Under the pieces are notes generated by a model. That model was not told where the DNA came from and searched no databases. It saw only the letters and a list, made by a program, of their open reading frames with translations. Below are positions 15,697-25,253 of a DNA stretch of 64,000 bases, piece after piece. Position numbers and translations under genes: made by a program. The stretch spans positions 248,001 to 312,000 of the forward strand of contig NZ_NIXN01000002.1 in assembly GCF_002807055.1 (NCBI RefSeq), read 5' to 3'. The stretch's first letter is position 1; the number at the start of each line of letters is the position of its first letter. The stretch is from Confluentibacter citreus (GTDB taxonomy: Bacteria; Bacteroidota; Bacteroidia; Flavobacteriales; Flavobacteriaceae).

Positions 15697-16032
15697 ATGA
15701 TATACCACGTAAACATTATAAGCACCAACAACAAACGGATTGAAATTCCATTTAAGCGATTTCAATATCCAAATTTGATGGAATTGATTGTCGACACATA
15801 TTACGAAGATATTGGTGAATGCCTGGGAAGAGGTTTATGCGGTACCTGCCATGTAAAAATCCAATCGGGTTCCATAAATGACAGCATAGAACCAGTTGAA
15901 AAAGAAACGCTTAATAATCTTTACAATTCAGATACAAACAGTCGATTGGCATGCCAAATCATGCTGGATGAAAAAATAAATAATATGACTTTTAAAATAA
16001 TAACTGATAATAAAATAAATCCTAACCCATGA
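15697..16032 (+). CDS. Adrenodoxin-type [2Fe-2S] ferredoxin
   Basis: A 111-residue soluble ferredoxin. The cluster cysteines are C42, C48 and C51 (C-x5-C-x2-C in ECLGRGLCGTC) and C86 (LACQIML). The C-x5-C spacing is that of adrenodoxin/putidaredoxin-like bacterial ferredoxins, not the plant type. It is the first gene of an operon with a cupin and a quinol-type NO reductase, under a promoter with two inverted repeats. It could supply electrons to an NO-protective enzyme or act as an NO-sensitive redox switch; quinol NO reductase itself does not need a ferredoxin, so its partner remains open. Confidence 0.85.
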   Translation: MIYHVNIISTNNKRIEIPFKRFQYPNLMELIVDTYYEDIGECLGRGLCGTCHVKIQSGSINDSIEPVEKETLNNLYNSDTNSRLACQIMLDEKINNMTFKIITDNKINPNP

Positions 16033-16367
16033 ACACAGCATCATTAGTAGAACAGCTTGTCTACCAAGAAGACAAACCAGCAGTGACCCCATTACTTACA
16101 ACAAAAACAACCAAAGAAATAAGAATTGTCATGAAAAAAGGACAAACCATGAAAGAGCATAAAGCCCCCTACCCCATAGTTATTGAACTATTTGAAGGCA
16201 GCATCGATTTTGGTGTAAATGGTATAAAACAACTGCTCAAAAAAGGCGATTTAATTGCTTTGGATGAAAACGTACCACATGATTTAACCTGTATTTCAGA
16301 TAGCATCATTCGGTTATCACTTTCCATTTTTGATGATGTTGAACGCGTCAATAGTGTGAATAATTAA
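16029..16367 (+). CDS. Small cupin-domain protein
   Basis: A 112-residue single-domain cupin that overlaps the ferredoxin gene by four bases (ATGA). Cupin motif 1 is KEHKAPYPIVIELFEGSIDFGVNG and motif 2 is GDLIALDENVPHDLTCI. The metal-ligand set is reduced: His in KEHKAPY and His in VPHDL are present, but the usual HxH is not. Cupins of this size are often found next to NO-detoxification genes in Bacteroidota. The role may be binding a metal, haem or small ligand; no enzyme activity can be assigned. Confidence 0.8.
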   Translation: MNTASLVEQLVYQEDKPAVTPLLTTKTTKEIRIVMKKGQTMKEHKAPYPIVIELFEGSIDFGVNGIKQLLKKGDLIALDENVPHDLTCISDSIIRLSLSIFDDVERVNSVNN

Positions 16368-16392
16368 ATATAAACCAACTAATTACATTTCA

Positions 16393-18618
16393 ATGAAAAA
16401 AATATGGATTACATTTATTAGTGTTGTGTCAATTTCCTTCATAATACTAATTTGGATAGGAACAGAGGTATACCAAACACAACCTCCCATTCCAGAAATC
16501 GTTATCGTAAAAGAAACACAAGACATACTTTATACTAAAGAAGACATTCAAATCGGACAAAACGTTTGGGAATCTATTGGAGGTATGGAAGTCGGTTCCA
16601 TTTGGGGACATGGTAGTTATGTGGCTCCGGATTGGACAGCCGATTGGATTCATAAAGAAGCTACATTTATGCTGGAAGCATGGGCTCAAAATGATTACAA
16701 CACCAATTACGAGGCATTAGATGTAGAAAAAAAGGCATCATTAAAAGCACGTTTAATTAAAGACATTAAAACCAATACGTTTAATAATGCTGACAAGTCA
16801 ATCACCATATCAGAAAGTAGATCAGCTGCTATTAAAGAAAATATTAAACATTACACTAATATTTTTTCTGAAGGAAAAGAAGAATATGCCATTCCCAAAG
16901 GTGCCTTGGTAGATCCCGAAAAATTAGAACAACTAAATGCCTTTTTGTTCTGGACCTCTTGGGCTGCAAGTACCAACAGACCCCATAAAGATTATACCTA
17001 TACGTCCAATTGGCCTCACGAACCTTTAATCGATAATAACATAACAAGCGATTCATTAATCTGGTCTGGTTTATCTATTGTATTGCTATTATTGTTCATT
17101 GGTATTTTAACCTATTACTACTTATTAAATCACGAGAAAGGTGAATTACTTACTAAACCAGAAAGTGATCCGTTAACAAATTTAAAATTGTTTAAATCAC
17201 AAAAAGCGATATTAAAATATTTTATAGTAATCTCATTGCTCATAGGATTGCAAGTTATTTTAGGCATCATAACCGTACATTACACGGTTGAAGGACAGGC
17301 CTTTTTTGGATTCGATTTATCTAGTTTCCTACCCTATTCCATTACTAGAACTTGGCATACCCAATTGGCCGTTTTTTGGATTGCCGCTACTTGGTTGGCT
17401 ACGGGTTTATTTTTAGCGCCTATGATTTCTGGAAAAGAAATGAAATACCAACGTTTTGGTATTAACTTCTTATTTATCGCCTTAATTATTATTGTATTAG
17501 GCTCTATGATGGGTGAATGGTTGGGTGTACACCAATTCTTAGAATTAACAACTAATTTTTATTTCGGACATCAAGGCTATGAATACATGGATTTAGGTCG
17601 TTTCTGGCAAATATTCTTAGGCATTGGTTTGGTGCTTTGGGTAATTATGGTTAGTAGACACATTTTTTATGGCATTAGTAAAAAAGATGAATCTAAACAC
17701 TTATTAATTATCTTGTTAATATCCGTCATGGCGATTGGCATGTTCTTTTTCTCTGGCTTAATGTATGGTGAAAACAGCACCTTACCAGTCATTAATTACT
17801 GGAGATGGTGGTTGGTGCATTTATGGGTCGAAGGCTTCTTTGAAGTATTTGCAACTGTGGTTATTGCCTACATCTTCTCAAGATTAAAAATCATATCCGT
17901 TAAAACCGCAGGGCGCGTATCTATCGCTTCAGCTTCTATATTTTTAGCTGGGGGAATAATAGGTACATTACACCATTTATACTACTCAGGAACCCCGGTT
18001 CAAGCGATTGCTTTAGGTGCGACTTTTAGTGCTTTGGAAGTGGTCCCATTAACACTTATGGGTTTTGAAATCAGGGAAAATTGGAATCTTTTAAAAAGCA
18101 AACAATGGATGCAAAAATATAAATGGCCCATCTTTTTCTTCATCGCCGTAGCTTTCTGGAATTTTGTAGGTGCAGGTGTATTCGGATTTTTAATCAACCC
18201 ACCAATTGCACTATACTACATTCAAGGTTTAAATACCACCGCAGTACACGCGCACACCGCTTTATTTGGGGTATATGGCATGTTAGGCATGGGCTTTATT
18301 CTCATTTGCTTACGCTTTTATTCTGACAGAGTTTGGCAGAATAAAAAATTAACCCGTGCTTTTTGGCTGTTAAATATAGGTCTAGTTGCCATGGTGCTTT
18401 TAAGTTTATTACCCATAGGTATCATTCAAGCTTACACCTCGATTACAAAAGGTTATTCGTTTGCTAGGGATGCCGATTTATTATACTCACCAACAGTTCA
18501 AACCTTAAAATGGATGCGTATGATTGGAGATATTATATTTTCTGTGGGTATCTTTTATTTTTGTTGGTTTACGATTGATGAAACCATTTACAATTTCAAA
18601 AGGAAAAACATCAATTAA
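16393..18618 (+). CDS. norZ: Quinol-dependent nitric oxide reductase (qNOR)
   Basis: Reduces 2 NO to N2O in the inner membrane with quinol as donor. The 741-residue chain has an N-terminal helix, a periplasmic cytochrome-c-like domain without haem c motif (IGGMEVGSIWGHGSYVAPDWTADW, typical of qNOR) and about twelve further helices. Visible catalytic features include HLWVEGFFEVFATV with its Glu residues, GTLHHLYYSG (a His pair) and AVHAHTALFGVYGMLG. Ferredoxin and cupin genes precede it in one operon. With no nitrite-to-NO reductase (nirS/nirK) or nosZ in the window, detoxification is a better reading than denitrifying respiration. A strong terminator follows. Confidence 0.95.
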   Translation: MKKIWITFISVVSISFIILIWIGTEVYQTQPPIPEIVIVKETQDILYTKEDIQIGQNVWESIGGMEVGSIWGHGSYVAPDWTADWIHKEATFMLEAWAQNDYNTNYEALDVEKKASLKARLIKDIKTNTFNNADKSITISESRSAAIKENIKHYTNIFSEGKEEYAIPKGALVDPEKLEQLNAFLFWTSWAASTNRPHKDYTYTSNWPHEPLIDNNITSDSLIWSGLSIVLLLLFIGILTYYYLLNHEKGELLTKPESDPLTNLKLFKSQKAILKYFIVISLLIGLQVILGIITVHYTVEGQAFFGFDLSSFLPYSITRTWHTQLAVFWIAATWLATGLFLAPMISGKEMKYQRFGINFLFIALIIIVLGSMMGEWLGVHQFLELTTNFYFGHQGYEYMDLGRFWQIFLGIGLVLWVIMVSRHIFYGISKKDESKHLLIILLISVMAIGMFFFSGLMYGENSTLPVINYWRWWLVHLWVEGFFEVFATVVIAYIFSRLKIISVKTAGRVSIASASIFLAGGIIGTLHHLYYSGTPVQAIALGATFSALEVVPLTLMGFEIRENWNLLKSKQWMQKYKWPIFFFIAVAFWNFVGAGVFGFLINPPIALYYIQGLNTTAVHAHTALFGVYGMLGMGFILICLRFYSDRVWQNKKLTRAFWLLNIGLVAMVLLSLLPIGIIQAYTSITKGYSFARDADLLYSPTVQTLKWMRMIGDIIFSVGIFYFCWFTIDETIYNFKRKNIN

Positions 18619-18629
18619 TTTTTAAGTAG

Positions 18630-18667
18630 AAAAAACCCTTATAAAGTTCATTTATAAGGGTTTTTTT
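18630..18667 (+). terminator. Intrinsic terminator after norZ
   Basis: Stem AAAAACCCTTATAAA (18631-18645) and TTTATAAGGGTTTTT (18651-18665), a perfect 15-base match with loop GTTCA, followed by more T residues. It would also work, less well, on the other strand for the rubredoxin gene. Confidence 0.9.
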
Positions 18668-18680
18668 ATTGGATTGTATG

Positions 18681-18735
18681 GTTAGTCGTTGAGTTGTTTG
18701 CGTAGAGTCGACAACTAAACAACAAACGACTAAAC
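18681..18735. repeat. Inverted repeat GTTAGTCGTTGAG / CGACTAAAC
   Basis: Left arm starts GTTAGTCGTTGAGTTGTTTG; right arm CAACTAAACAACAAACGAC followed by TAAAC. It belongs to the same word family as other gap elements. The right arm overlaps the stop codon of the rubredoxin-domain gene on the minus strand. Confidence 0.7.
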
Positions 18736-20166
18736 TGTTTTCAATAAAATTTTCTTTTCAAAATTACTTTTTGGTGCTTCACAAAGCGAACATTCGTAGT
18801 TTTCAGGAAGATCTTTAAATGGGGTATTTGGTTTTATATTTTGCGTGATGTCTCCGTAGCTTTCATTGTAAATCGTTAAACAATCCTTACACTGATAAAC
18901 TTTGAGTTCTACTTTTTCCTTTGAAATTGATTTTAAGGTATCGTGATCTTTTTCCGTACCTAATTGTTCAAAATACAGCTTACTTAGTTCCATTAATAAT
19001 TGAGGTAATTCCTCTTTATCAACATCTTGCACATGCATAACGTAATCACGCGTATTTGGGTCGAAATTTTTGGCATAAAGCAAATTATATGTAGCACGAA
19101 TATTAAAATCTTCCAATTCTTTTGGAATGGTGTTTTTCTTAATGACTATCGACGTAAAATAATTTGATTTTTTTGAGTAATCGGTAATACCAAATGTCAA
19201 TCCGTATGTGCTTATATCATTCTTATCAAAATTGGAAACTAAATATTTTTTTAAAGTAATCGCTTCTTTGTTATTTACTGGAAGATGCCAATTGAGTTCC
19301 AGCATGGAATGGCGCACATTAATACCATATCTTCCTAGAAACTTTTCCCATTGTAGTTTGGCGTTGATGGGGATACCTTTCACAATAAATGATTTCCAAG
19401 GCGTAATGGAGATTTTACCTATTTTACATTCATCACAAAGTTCGCACATGGCTTTTAAAAATGAAATATCGTATTTGTTATTTCTCCAATAGAGTCCCAA
19501 CCAATATTTATCCATCCCAATTCTATTCATCCCTTCATAATATGGAAACGGATAAAAAGGGACATCCAACGGTTTATCAACCGTGCGGTTATTGGTATCT
19601 ATAGCATCACTTACCAATTCAAAAACGGTATCAATGTCTTCAGGTTCTTCCTGTAAAATATTTTCAATAGCAGTTTCTATTTTATCCAGATCCCAACTGT
19701 AAATAAGTGCTGGATACATCTCGGTTTTATCCCATTCTGGCAATCTTACATATAAATACCAATAATCTTCATGTTCTGAAGCGATGAAGTTTAAATGACC
19801 CGTAAATAAAGGGACCAAGCGTTGTTTCGGGTCGGTTATATTGACTTTTAATTTTAGTTTGGACCGAAATTGTTCCAAAATGTACAAATACCGATCACTA
19901 GTAAGCCAAGCTGTGCTTGGAAAAATATCTGAACACACATAGGACGATACAATATTTTGAATTTGCTCATGGTCTTTACCAACGATTTGAAGTTTATCAA
20001 AAACTGCCAATTGTTCCTTTTCAGTCTCTTTGGGAAGCAAAATATCTTGTCTGGAACCAAATGAAATCGTTGTCAGTCCCAAACTTTCCACGCACTCGCA
20101 AATGTATTTTAGTTCGCCAGGCGATAACACACCTCCTTTAATTATTAATCTGTTTAACCGACCCAT
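18730..20166 (-). CDS. Sulfite/nitrite-reductase-like protein with C-terminal rubredoxin domain
   Basis: A 478-residue protein. The N-terminal 300 or so residues resemble the ferredoxin-like half domains of nitrite/sulfite reductases (GGVLSPGELKYICECVESLGLTTISFGSRQDI). However, the C-x5-C / C-x3-C set that binds the sirohaem-coupled [4Fe-4S] cluster is not found; only CELCDECKIG is seen. The last 55 residues are a rubredoxin: YQCKDCLTIYNES and ENYECSLCEAPKSNF give the four iron ligands. The start codon overlaps the stop of the nitrate reductase gene (TAATG), so the two are translationally coupled. It probably carries electrons to, or assists, that enzyme; nitrite reduction itself is served by NirBD. 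Confidence 0.78.
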   Translation of the reverse strand: MGRLNRLIIKGGVLSPGELKYICECVESLGLTTISFGSRQDILLPKETEKEQLAVFDKLQIVGKDHEQIQNIVSSYVCSDIFPSTAWLTSDRYLYILEQFRSKLKLKVNITDPKQRLVPLFTGHLNFIASEHEDYWYLYVRLPEWDKTEMYPALIYSWDLDKIETAIENILQEEPEDIDTVFELVSDAIDTNNRTVDKPLDVPFYPFPYYEGMNRIGMDKYWLGLYWRNNKYDISFLKAMCELCDECKIGKISITPWKSFIVKGIPINAKLQWEKFLGRYGINVRHSMLELNWHLPVNNKEAITLKKYLVSNFDKNDISTYGLTFGITDYSKKSNYFTSIVIKKNTIPKELEDFNIRATYNLLYAKNFDPNTRDYVMHVQDVDKEELPQLLMELSKLYFEQLGTEKDHDTLKSISKEKVELKVYQCKDCLTIYNESYGDITQNIKPNTPFKDLPENYECSLCEAPKSNFEKKILLKTV

Positions 20167-23100
20167 TATGAAAGTACTTTTACATTAGTTAATATCTCCC
20201 TGACCTCGGTTTTACAACTTCCACAACCCAAACCAGCACCCGTCTTGTTACAAAGTTCTGCAAAATTAGTACAACCCAATTCAATAGCTTCTCTAATATT
20301 CCCTTCACCCACCTGACTGCAGGAACAAACCAATTTTCCTAAAACAGGTTTTGTATTGGATGCGCCTCTTAAAAGCGTATCCCTTTTATCTGCCATTTCA
20401 ATTTTACTTTCAATCATGGTTTTAAATTCGGCAAACTCATTTTTATCACCCATTAAAACCGCTCCAACCAACAAATCGTCTTTAACAATACATTTTTTAT
20501 AATAGCGTTTGGAAATATCGGTGAATATGATTTCTTGGTAATTATCATCATTTTCAGGCACTTCAATATCGCCAATACTGCATAGGTTAAGGTCGTTAAA
20601 CTTTAGGATATTCATGAGTACCGAACCATTGTAAGCACTGCTGATATCACCAGCTATAAAATTTGCTAGTATGCTTGCTTGTTCCTCAGCTGCGGAAGTA
20701 ATTCCGAATAACTGGTTATTATATTCTGCTATTTCACCAATGGCAAAAATATCTGGATTTGATGTCTGCAAATGTTGATTGACCCTAACACCTCGACCAC
20801 AAATAAGACCATTCTCTTTAGCCACTTCAATATTTGGTTGTGTTCCAATAGCATACACAATGGCGTGCGAGGTAATTAATTTACCACTTTTCAATGTAAT
20901 ATTCAGTTCGCCTGATTCATCATCTTCAAACACCGTACTCACTTCGTTATCAAAATAAATTTGAATGCCACGTTCTTGCACATCTAAAGCCAATAATTTA
21001 CTGGACACTTTATCCAATTGACGTTCCATGAGTCTCGAAGAACGCTGAATGATGGTTATTTGTATGTTTTTATGTTTTAAAGCAGCGGCTAACTCTAAGC
21101 CCAACAAACCCCCGCCTACAATGGTAACATGCTGGCTTTCTGGTGGCAACTGTGTTTGTTCTAAATAAGCTTTAAATCTGTCGGCATCACTTTTATTTCG
21201 CATGGTAAACCTGCCCGGTAGATCTATTTGAACATCTTTAGGAATAAATGCACGACTTCCTGTTGCCAAGATTAGTTTATCAAAATTGTGTACGTCACCA
21301 TTGCTATCTATAACTTCTTTATTTTCTTGATCTATCTTTGTGATGAATGTTTCTGGAAATGATTTTATATTGAGCTTGTTCAACTCTACTTGTTTAATCT
21401 TTAAAAGTTGTTCCCAAGTCAGTTCTTCCGTAACATATTCCGGAAGCAATACCCTATTATAAAATAAATTAGGCTCTTTAGAAAACACCAAAATTTCATC
21501 CTTTTCGTTGTTTTCCCTATAATTTTGGATAAACCTAAAAGCAGCAGCTCCCGCTCCAACTACAATGATTTTTTCAACTGGTTTTTTATATTTTGAAACC
21601 GATACGGTTGTGAACTTAAAATCGGGTTCTTTAGAAAAGGGGTCTACAACGGTATTAGTTAAGTTATTTACCCGATTTAGGTCGTTTTCGAGTTGCTTGC
21701 CCCAATGCATGGGCAAAAATACGACGCCTTTCCTTATGGAATCCGTTACCTTTGCTCGTACCCTAACAACACCATTTTTACTCTTAATTTCGGCGATACT
21801 ACCATCTTTAATCTTATTTATAAAGGCATCAACAGGATTGATTTCTAAAACCGGCGTAGGATAATGGGTTTTTAAGCGAGACACTTTGCCCGTTTTGGTC
21901 ATGGTGTGCCATTGGTCGCGAATACGTCCGTTTGTTAATATCAACGGAAACTCCTCATTGGGCATGACTGAGGTATTTACAATGCTTTGAGGTATATTGA
22001 AAATAGCTTTTTTTGATGGCGTGTAGAATTTTTTATCTTCAAAAAGTCTTGGAGTTCCTTGGTGCCTGTATTCTGGCACCGGCCATTGAAAAGTGCCTTC
22101 ATTTTTTAGGCGGTCATAATTTAAAAATGAAATGTCCATATTGGTTCCTTTGGTCATGGAACAATATTCAGCATAAATTTCTTCAGCACTATTATAATTA
22201 AATCCCCTAAAACCCATACGTTGCGCAAAATCGCAAAGGATTTCAACATCTGGTCTAGCCTCTCCGGGCGGCTCTATTTCTTTAGGCAAATAAGAAATAC
22301 GTCTTTCAGAATTTGTCATCGTGCCTTCCTTTTCCAACCAACCAGCAGCCGGTAACACCAAATCGGCAAAAGCCACTGTATCGGACTTATGGGATATTTC
22401 CTGAACCACCACAAATTTGGCATTCGCCATGGCCTTCTCTATTTTGTTGATATTTGGCAAACTGACTAACGGATTGGTACACATAATCCAAACAGCTTTT
22501 AATGTGCCTTTTTCAAGCGCATCAAACATTTCCGTAGCCGTTAAGCCCGGTTTGGGTGAAATTTTATCGACGCCCCAAAACTGTGCTACTTCCCTACGAT
22601 GTTCTTCATTCGCTAAATCTTTATGGACAGCCAATAAATTAGCCATCCCTCCTACTTCTCGACCGCCCATAGCGTTTGGCTGACCCGTAAGTGAAAAGGG
22701 GCCAGAACCCGGTTTACCAACCTGACCTGTAATAAGCGATAAATTGATAAGGGATACATTTTTATCGGTTCCAACGGCACTTTGGTTAAGTCCCATAGCC
22801 CACATACTGATAAATCCTTTTGAGAGTCCGATGATATCGGCCGCTTTTCTAATATCTTTTTCAGGAACACCACATAATTTTGAGGCATCACTTAATGATG
22901 TTGAAAAAATTAAATCCTTATACGCTTTAAAACCTTCGGTATGGTTCTTTATAAAATCTTCATCAATCAAACCACGTTCGAATAAGCGTCTTCCAATGGC
23001 ATTGTAAAGAATGACATCGGTTCCCGGAATCAGCTGCAGGTGTAAATCGGCAAAACTTGCAGAATCCGTTTTACGTGGATCTATAACAATAATTTGTACA

Positions 23101-23687
23101 TGGGGATTTTTCTCTTTGTGCTTTTCAATCCTTCTGAAAATTATGGGATGGCACCATGCGGGATTTGCACCAGTGATTAGGAAACAGTCAGCCAATTCTA
23201 TATCTGCATACGACACAGGCACAATATCTTCCCCAAACGTCTTTTTATAACCAACTACAGCCGAACTCATACATAATCTAGAATTAGTGTCTATGTTATT
23301 GGTTCCTAAAAATCCTTTAGTCAGTTTATTGGCTATGTAATATTCTTCAGTTAAACTTTGTCCGGACACATAGAAAGCGACACTATCTGGTCCGTACTTT
23401 TTGATCAAGGATTTAAAAACACTACTAGCCCTATCCAATGCAACGTCCCAACTGACGCGTTCACGAGGATGGGATCTGCTCCAACGCATTTCTGGGTATA
23501 AAATTCTATCAGACGTATCATTTACAACATAATGCAGGTTCATGCCTTTTGAACAAAGCATCCCTTGGCTGACTGGATGATTGGGGTCCGCTTCAACCAA
23601 AACCTTATTATCTATGTCTTTTTTTATGATAATACCACAGCCTACACCACAATATGAACACGTTGTTTTAGCTTCATTTTTTATCAT
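20166..23687 (-). CDS. Assimilatory nitrate reductase fused to NAD(P)H-type FAD oxidoreductase and BFD domain
   Basis: A cytoplasmic 1173-residue fusion. The N-terminal Mo-bisMGD part (to about 690) begins with a [4Fe-4S] site (C10, C13, C17, C45) and has the candidate Mo ligand C139 in SRLCMSSAV, like NasA/NarB. No export signal is present. From about 705 a pyridine-nucleotide FAD oxidoreductase follows (VVGAGAAAFRF, VTIVGGGLLGLELAAAL, TSNPDIFAIGE), as in NasB or the N-terminus of NirB. The end is a BFD-like [2Fe-2S] domain (CSCSQVGEGNIREAI, GLGCGSCKTEV). One chain thus holds the reductase and its electron-entry module. It would turn nitrate into nitrite for NirBD. It has its own promoter region after the narK terminator. 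Confidence 0.92.
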   Translation of the reverse strand: MIKNEAKTTCSYCGVGCGIIIKKDIDNKVLVEADPNHPVSQGMLCSKGMNLHYVVNDTSDRILYPEMRWSRSHPRERVSWDVALDRASSVFKSLIKKYGPDSVAFYVSGQSLTEEYYIANKLTKGFLGTNNIDTNSRLCMSSAVVGYKKTFGEDIVPVSYADIELADCFLITGANPAWCHPIIFRRIEKHKEKNPHVQIIVIDPRKTDSASFADLHLQLIPGTDVILYNAIGRRLFERGLIDEDFIKNHTEGFKAYKDLIFSTSLSDASKLCGVPEKDIRKAADIIGLSKGFISMWAMGLNQSAVGTDKNVSLINLSLITGQVGKPGSGPFSLTGQPNAMGGREVGGMANLLAVHKDLANEEHRREVAQFWGVDKISPKPGLTATEMFDALEKGTLKAVWIMCTNPLVSLPNINKIEKAMANAKFVVVQEISHKSDTVAFADLVLPAAGWLEKEGTMTNSERRISYLPKEIEPPGEARPDVEILCDFAQRMGFRGFNYNSAEEIYAEYCSMTKGTNMDISFLNYDRLKNEGTFQWPVPEYRHQGTPRLFEDKKFYTPSKKAIFNIPQSIVNTSVMPNEEFPLILTNGRIRDQWHTMTKTGKVSRLKTHYPTPVLEINPVDAFINKIKDGSIAEIKSKNGVVRVRAKVTDSIRKGVVFLPMHWGKQLENDLNRVNNLTNTVVDPFSKEPDFKFTTVSVSKYKKPVEKIIVVGAGAAAFRFIQNYRENNEKDEILVFSKEPNLFYNRVLLPEYVTEELTWEQLLKIKQVELNKLNIKSFPETFITKIDQENKEVIDSNGDVHNFDKLILATGSRAFIPKDVQIDLPGRFTMRNKSDADRFKAYLEQTQLPPESQHVTIVGGGLLGLELAAALKHKNIQITIIQRSSRLMERQLDKVSSKLLALDVQERGIQIYFDNEVSTVFEDDESGELNITLKSGKLITSHAIVYAIGTQPNIEVAKENGLICGRGVRVNQHLQTSNPDIFAIGEIAEYNNQLFGITSAAEEQASILANFIAGDISSAYNGSVLMNILKFNDLNLCSIGDIEVPENDDNYQEIIFTDISKRYYKKCIVKDDLLVGAVLMGDKNEFAEFKTMIESKIEMADKRDTLLRGASNTKPVLGKLVCSCSQVGEGNIREAIELGCTNFAELCNKTGAGLGCGSCKTEVREILTNVKVLS

Positions 23688-23734
23688 GACACTACTGGAT
23701 TTTACACTAATTAAAAGATTAAACTAACGCTAAA

Positions 23735-23742
23735 CAAAAATA
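23735..23742 (-). promoter_or_regulatory. Possible -7 box for the nitrate reductase operon
   Basis: CAAAAATA, which reads TATTTTTG on the minus strand and fits TAnnTTTG. It lies between the narK terminator and the reductase start codon at 23687. No convincing -33 element and no AAGTA-type palindrome is seen in this 112-base gap. Confidence 0.35.
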
Positions 23743-23765
23743 ACCTACATTATTCTGAATACTTT

Positions 23766-23801
23766 AAAAACAATCAAAAAAGCTTGTATTTGATTGTTTT
23801 T
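23766..23801 (-). terminator. Intrinsic terminator after narK
   Basis: Perfect 13-base stem AAAAACAATCAAA (23766-23778) and TTTGATTGTTTTT (23789-23801) with a 10-base loop. The stem begins at the narK stop codon, so transcription of narK should end here and the reductase operon needs its own promoter. Confidence 0.85.
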
Positions 23802-25233
23802 AAGATTCATTTTTAACTTTTATTGGGATGAGGTTTTCTAAGGACATATCGGCGTTTTCAACAGATACTTCTTCATCTTCCCTAGAAAAACGAATCGCTA
23901 AAGCTAAAATTGCCGTAATGACTACCAAACATCCAATTAACAAATAACCACTTGAAACTGCCGCCGCGGATGCAGTAGATTGTGCGGCGCTTACAGCATC
24001 TGCAGCTAACCCTTCGGTGGAAGCAATGGCTGCTTTTTCAGCTACGGCCGATTTATATTTAAGTAATAGTGCCGCTAAAAAAGCGCCAACATTCCCACCA
24101 GCTCCTACGATTCCAGAAACGGATCCTATGGCCTTTTTATTAATAAAAGGTACTACGGAAAACGTGGCGCCTTCTGCCATTTGCACTGACAAACTAAATA
24201 AAATTAAGAATAAAATCCCTAGCACTATACTTGTAATTCCTGAAAAAGCAACTAACATAATCCCTTGAACGGCGAGTATACATGATAAAAACAAAACCCT
24301 TCCACGAAGCCCTTTTGATTTTCCGAATTTATCTCCAAAATAACCCCCTAATGTTCTTGCGAAAATATTCATCAAGGCAAATGACAAAACAATGTTACCG
24401 GCCGTAATACGACTTAATTGAAATGTATTTTGTAAATAATCGTCCATAGTACCATAAACTGTCAATTCAATTCCAAAACAAGCCGCATACACCAAAAATA
24501 GAATCCAAATTCTATAATCCTTTATGACTTTCATAAATCCTATTTGATCTTTTTTAGTGGGTATCATCGTTCCGGAAGCTCTTAATTCCTTAAAATTTCC
24601 TTCCGGTGTATCTTGGGTAAAAAAGAAGTAAACAAGTCCCATTAAAAAACAAATTAGACCAGCAAAAATCATGGAATACCGCCAAGCCTCTGCTTCAGCA
24701 ACACCAAAACCAATAACCATCGCCGCTATCAAGGGCATACCCAAGCGGTTAGCTCCACCTCCTAAATTTCCCCAGCCAGCCGAGGTTGCATTGGCAGTTC
24801 CGACAATATTAGGAGCAAACATCAATGAGGTGTGTACTTGGGTAATAACGAAAGAAGCTCCAATAAAGCCTATAAAAAGTCTACAAATTAAAAACTGGAA
24901 AGGTGTTTGTGCCAAACCACATAAAATAACTGGTATAGCACCTAAAACCAAAAGCCACGTATAGCATAATCTTGGCCCGTATTTATCACATAATTTCCCT
25001 ACTAACAATCTGGCGAACACCGTACCTGCAACTCCTAAAATAACGGAATTCCATTTTTGATCGGGGGTTAAACCCAAATCTTTAACCACATCTGGCATAA
25101 ATGGCACAATACCAAACCATGCAAAAAAGCACATGAAGAATGATATAGAGGTAATCCAGAATGTTTGGGTTGGAATGCTTTTAAAATTGAAAAGTTCAAG
25201 TTTAGTTGCTTTAGCAGATTCAAAATTTTTCAT
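23800..25233 (-). CDS. narK: NarK/NasA-type nitrate/nitrite MFS transporter
   Basis: A 477-residue major facilitator protein with twelve predicted helices. It has nitrate/nitrite porter marks: the N-terminal WFGIVPFMPDVVKDLGL, LLVGKLCDKYGPR after helix 2, and the glycine-rich nitrate signature segments TSAGWGNLGGGANRL and GSVSGIVGAGGNVGA. It imports nitrate or exports nitrite. It duplicates the job of the ABC importer at the left edge, as low- and high-affinity pairs often do. It is a single-gene unit with its own terminator, and an FNR-type palindrome lies 28 bases before its start codon. Confidence 0.94.
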   Translation of the reverse strand: MKNFESAKATKLELFNFKSIPTQTFWITSISFFMCFFAWFGIVPFMPDVVKDLGLTPDQKWNSVILGVAGTVFARLLVGKLCDKYGPRLCYTWLLVLGAIPVILCGLAQTPFQFLICRLFIGFIGASFVITQVHTSLMFAPNIVGTANATSAGWGNLGGGANRLGMPLIAAMVIGFGVAEAEAWRYSMIFAGLICFLMGLVYFFFTQDTPEGNFKELRASGTMIPTKKDQIGFMKVIKDYRIWILFLVYAACFGIELTVYGTMDDYLQNTFQLSRITAGNIVLSFALMNIFARTLGGYFGDKFGKSKGLRGRVLFLSCILAVQGIMLVAFSGITSIVLGILFLILFSLSVQMAEGATFSVVPFINKKAIGSVSGIVGAGGNVGAFLAALLLKYKSAVAEKAAIASTEGLAADAVSAAQSTASAAAVSSGYLLIGCLVVITAILALAIRFSREDEEVSVENADMSLENLIPIKVKNES

Positions 25234-25253
25234 ATTAAACTGTTTTATACTTA

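Noticed and set aside
20166-23687. Periplasmic nitrate reductase NapA or formate dehydrogenase
   Set aside because: There is no export signal, and the C-terminal FAD and BFD domains fit an assimilatory cytoplasmic enzyme next to nirBD and narK.
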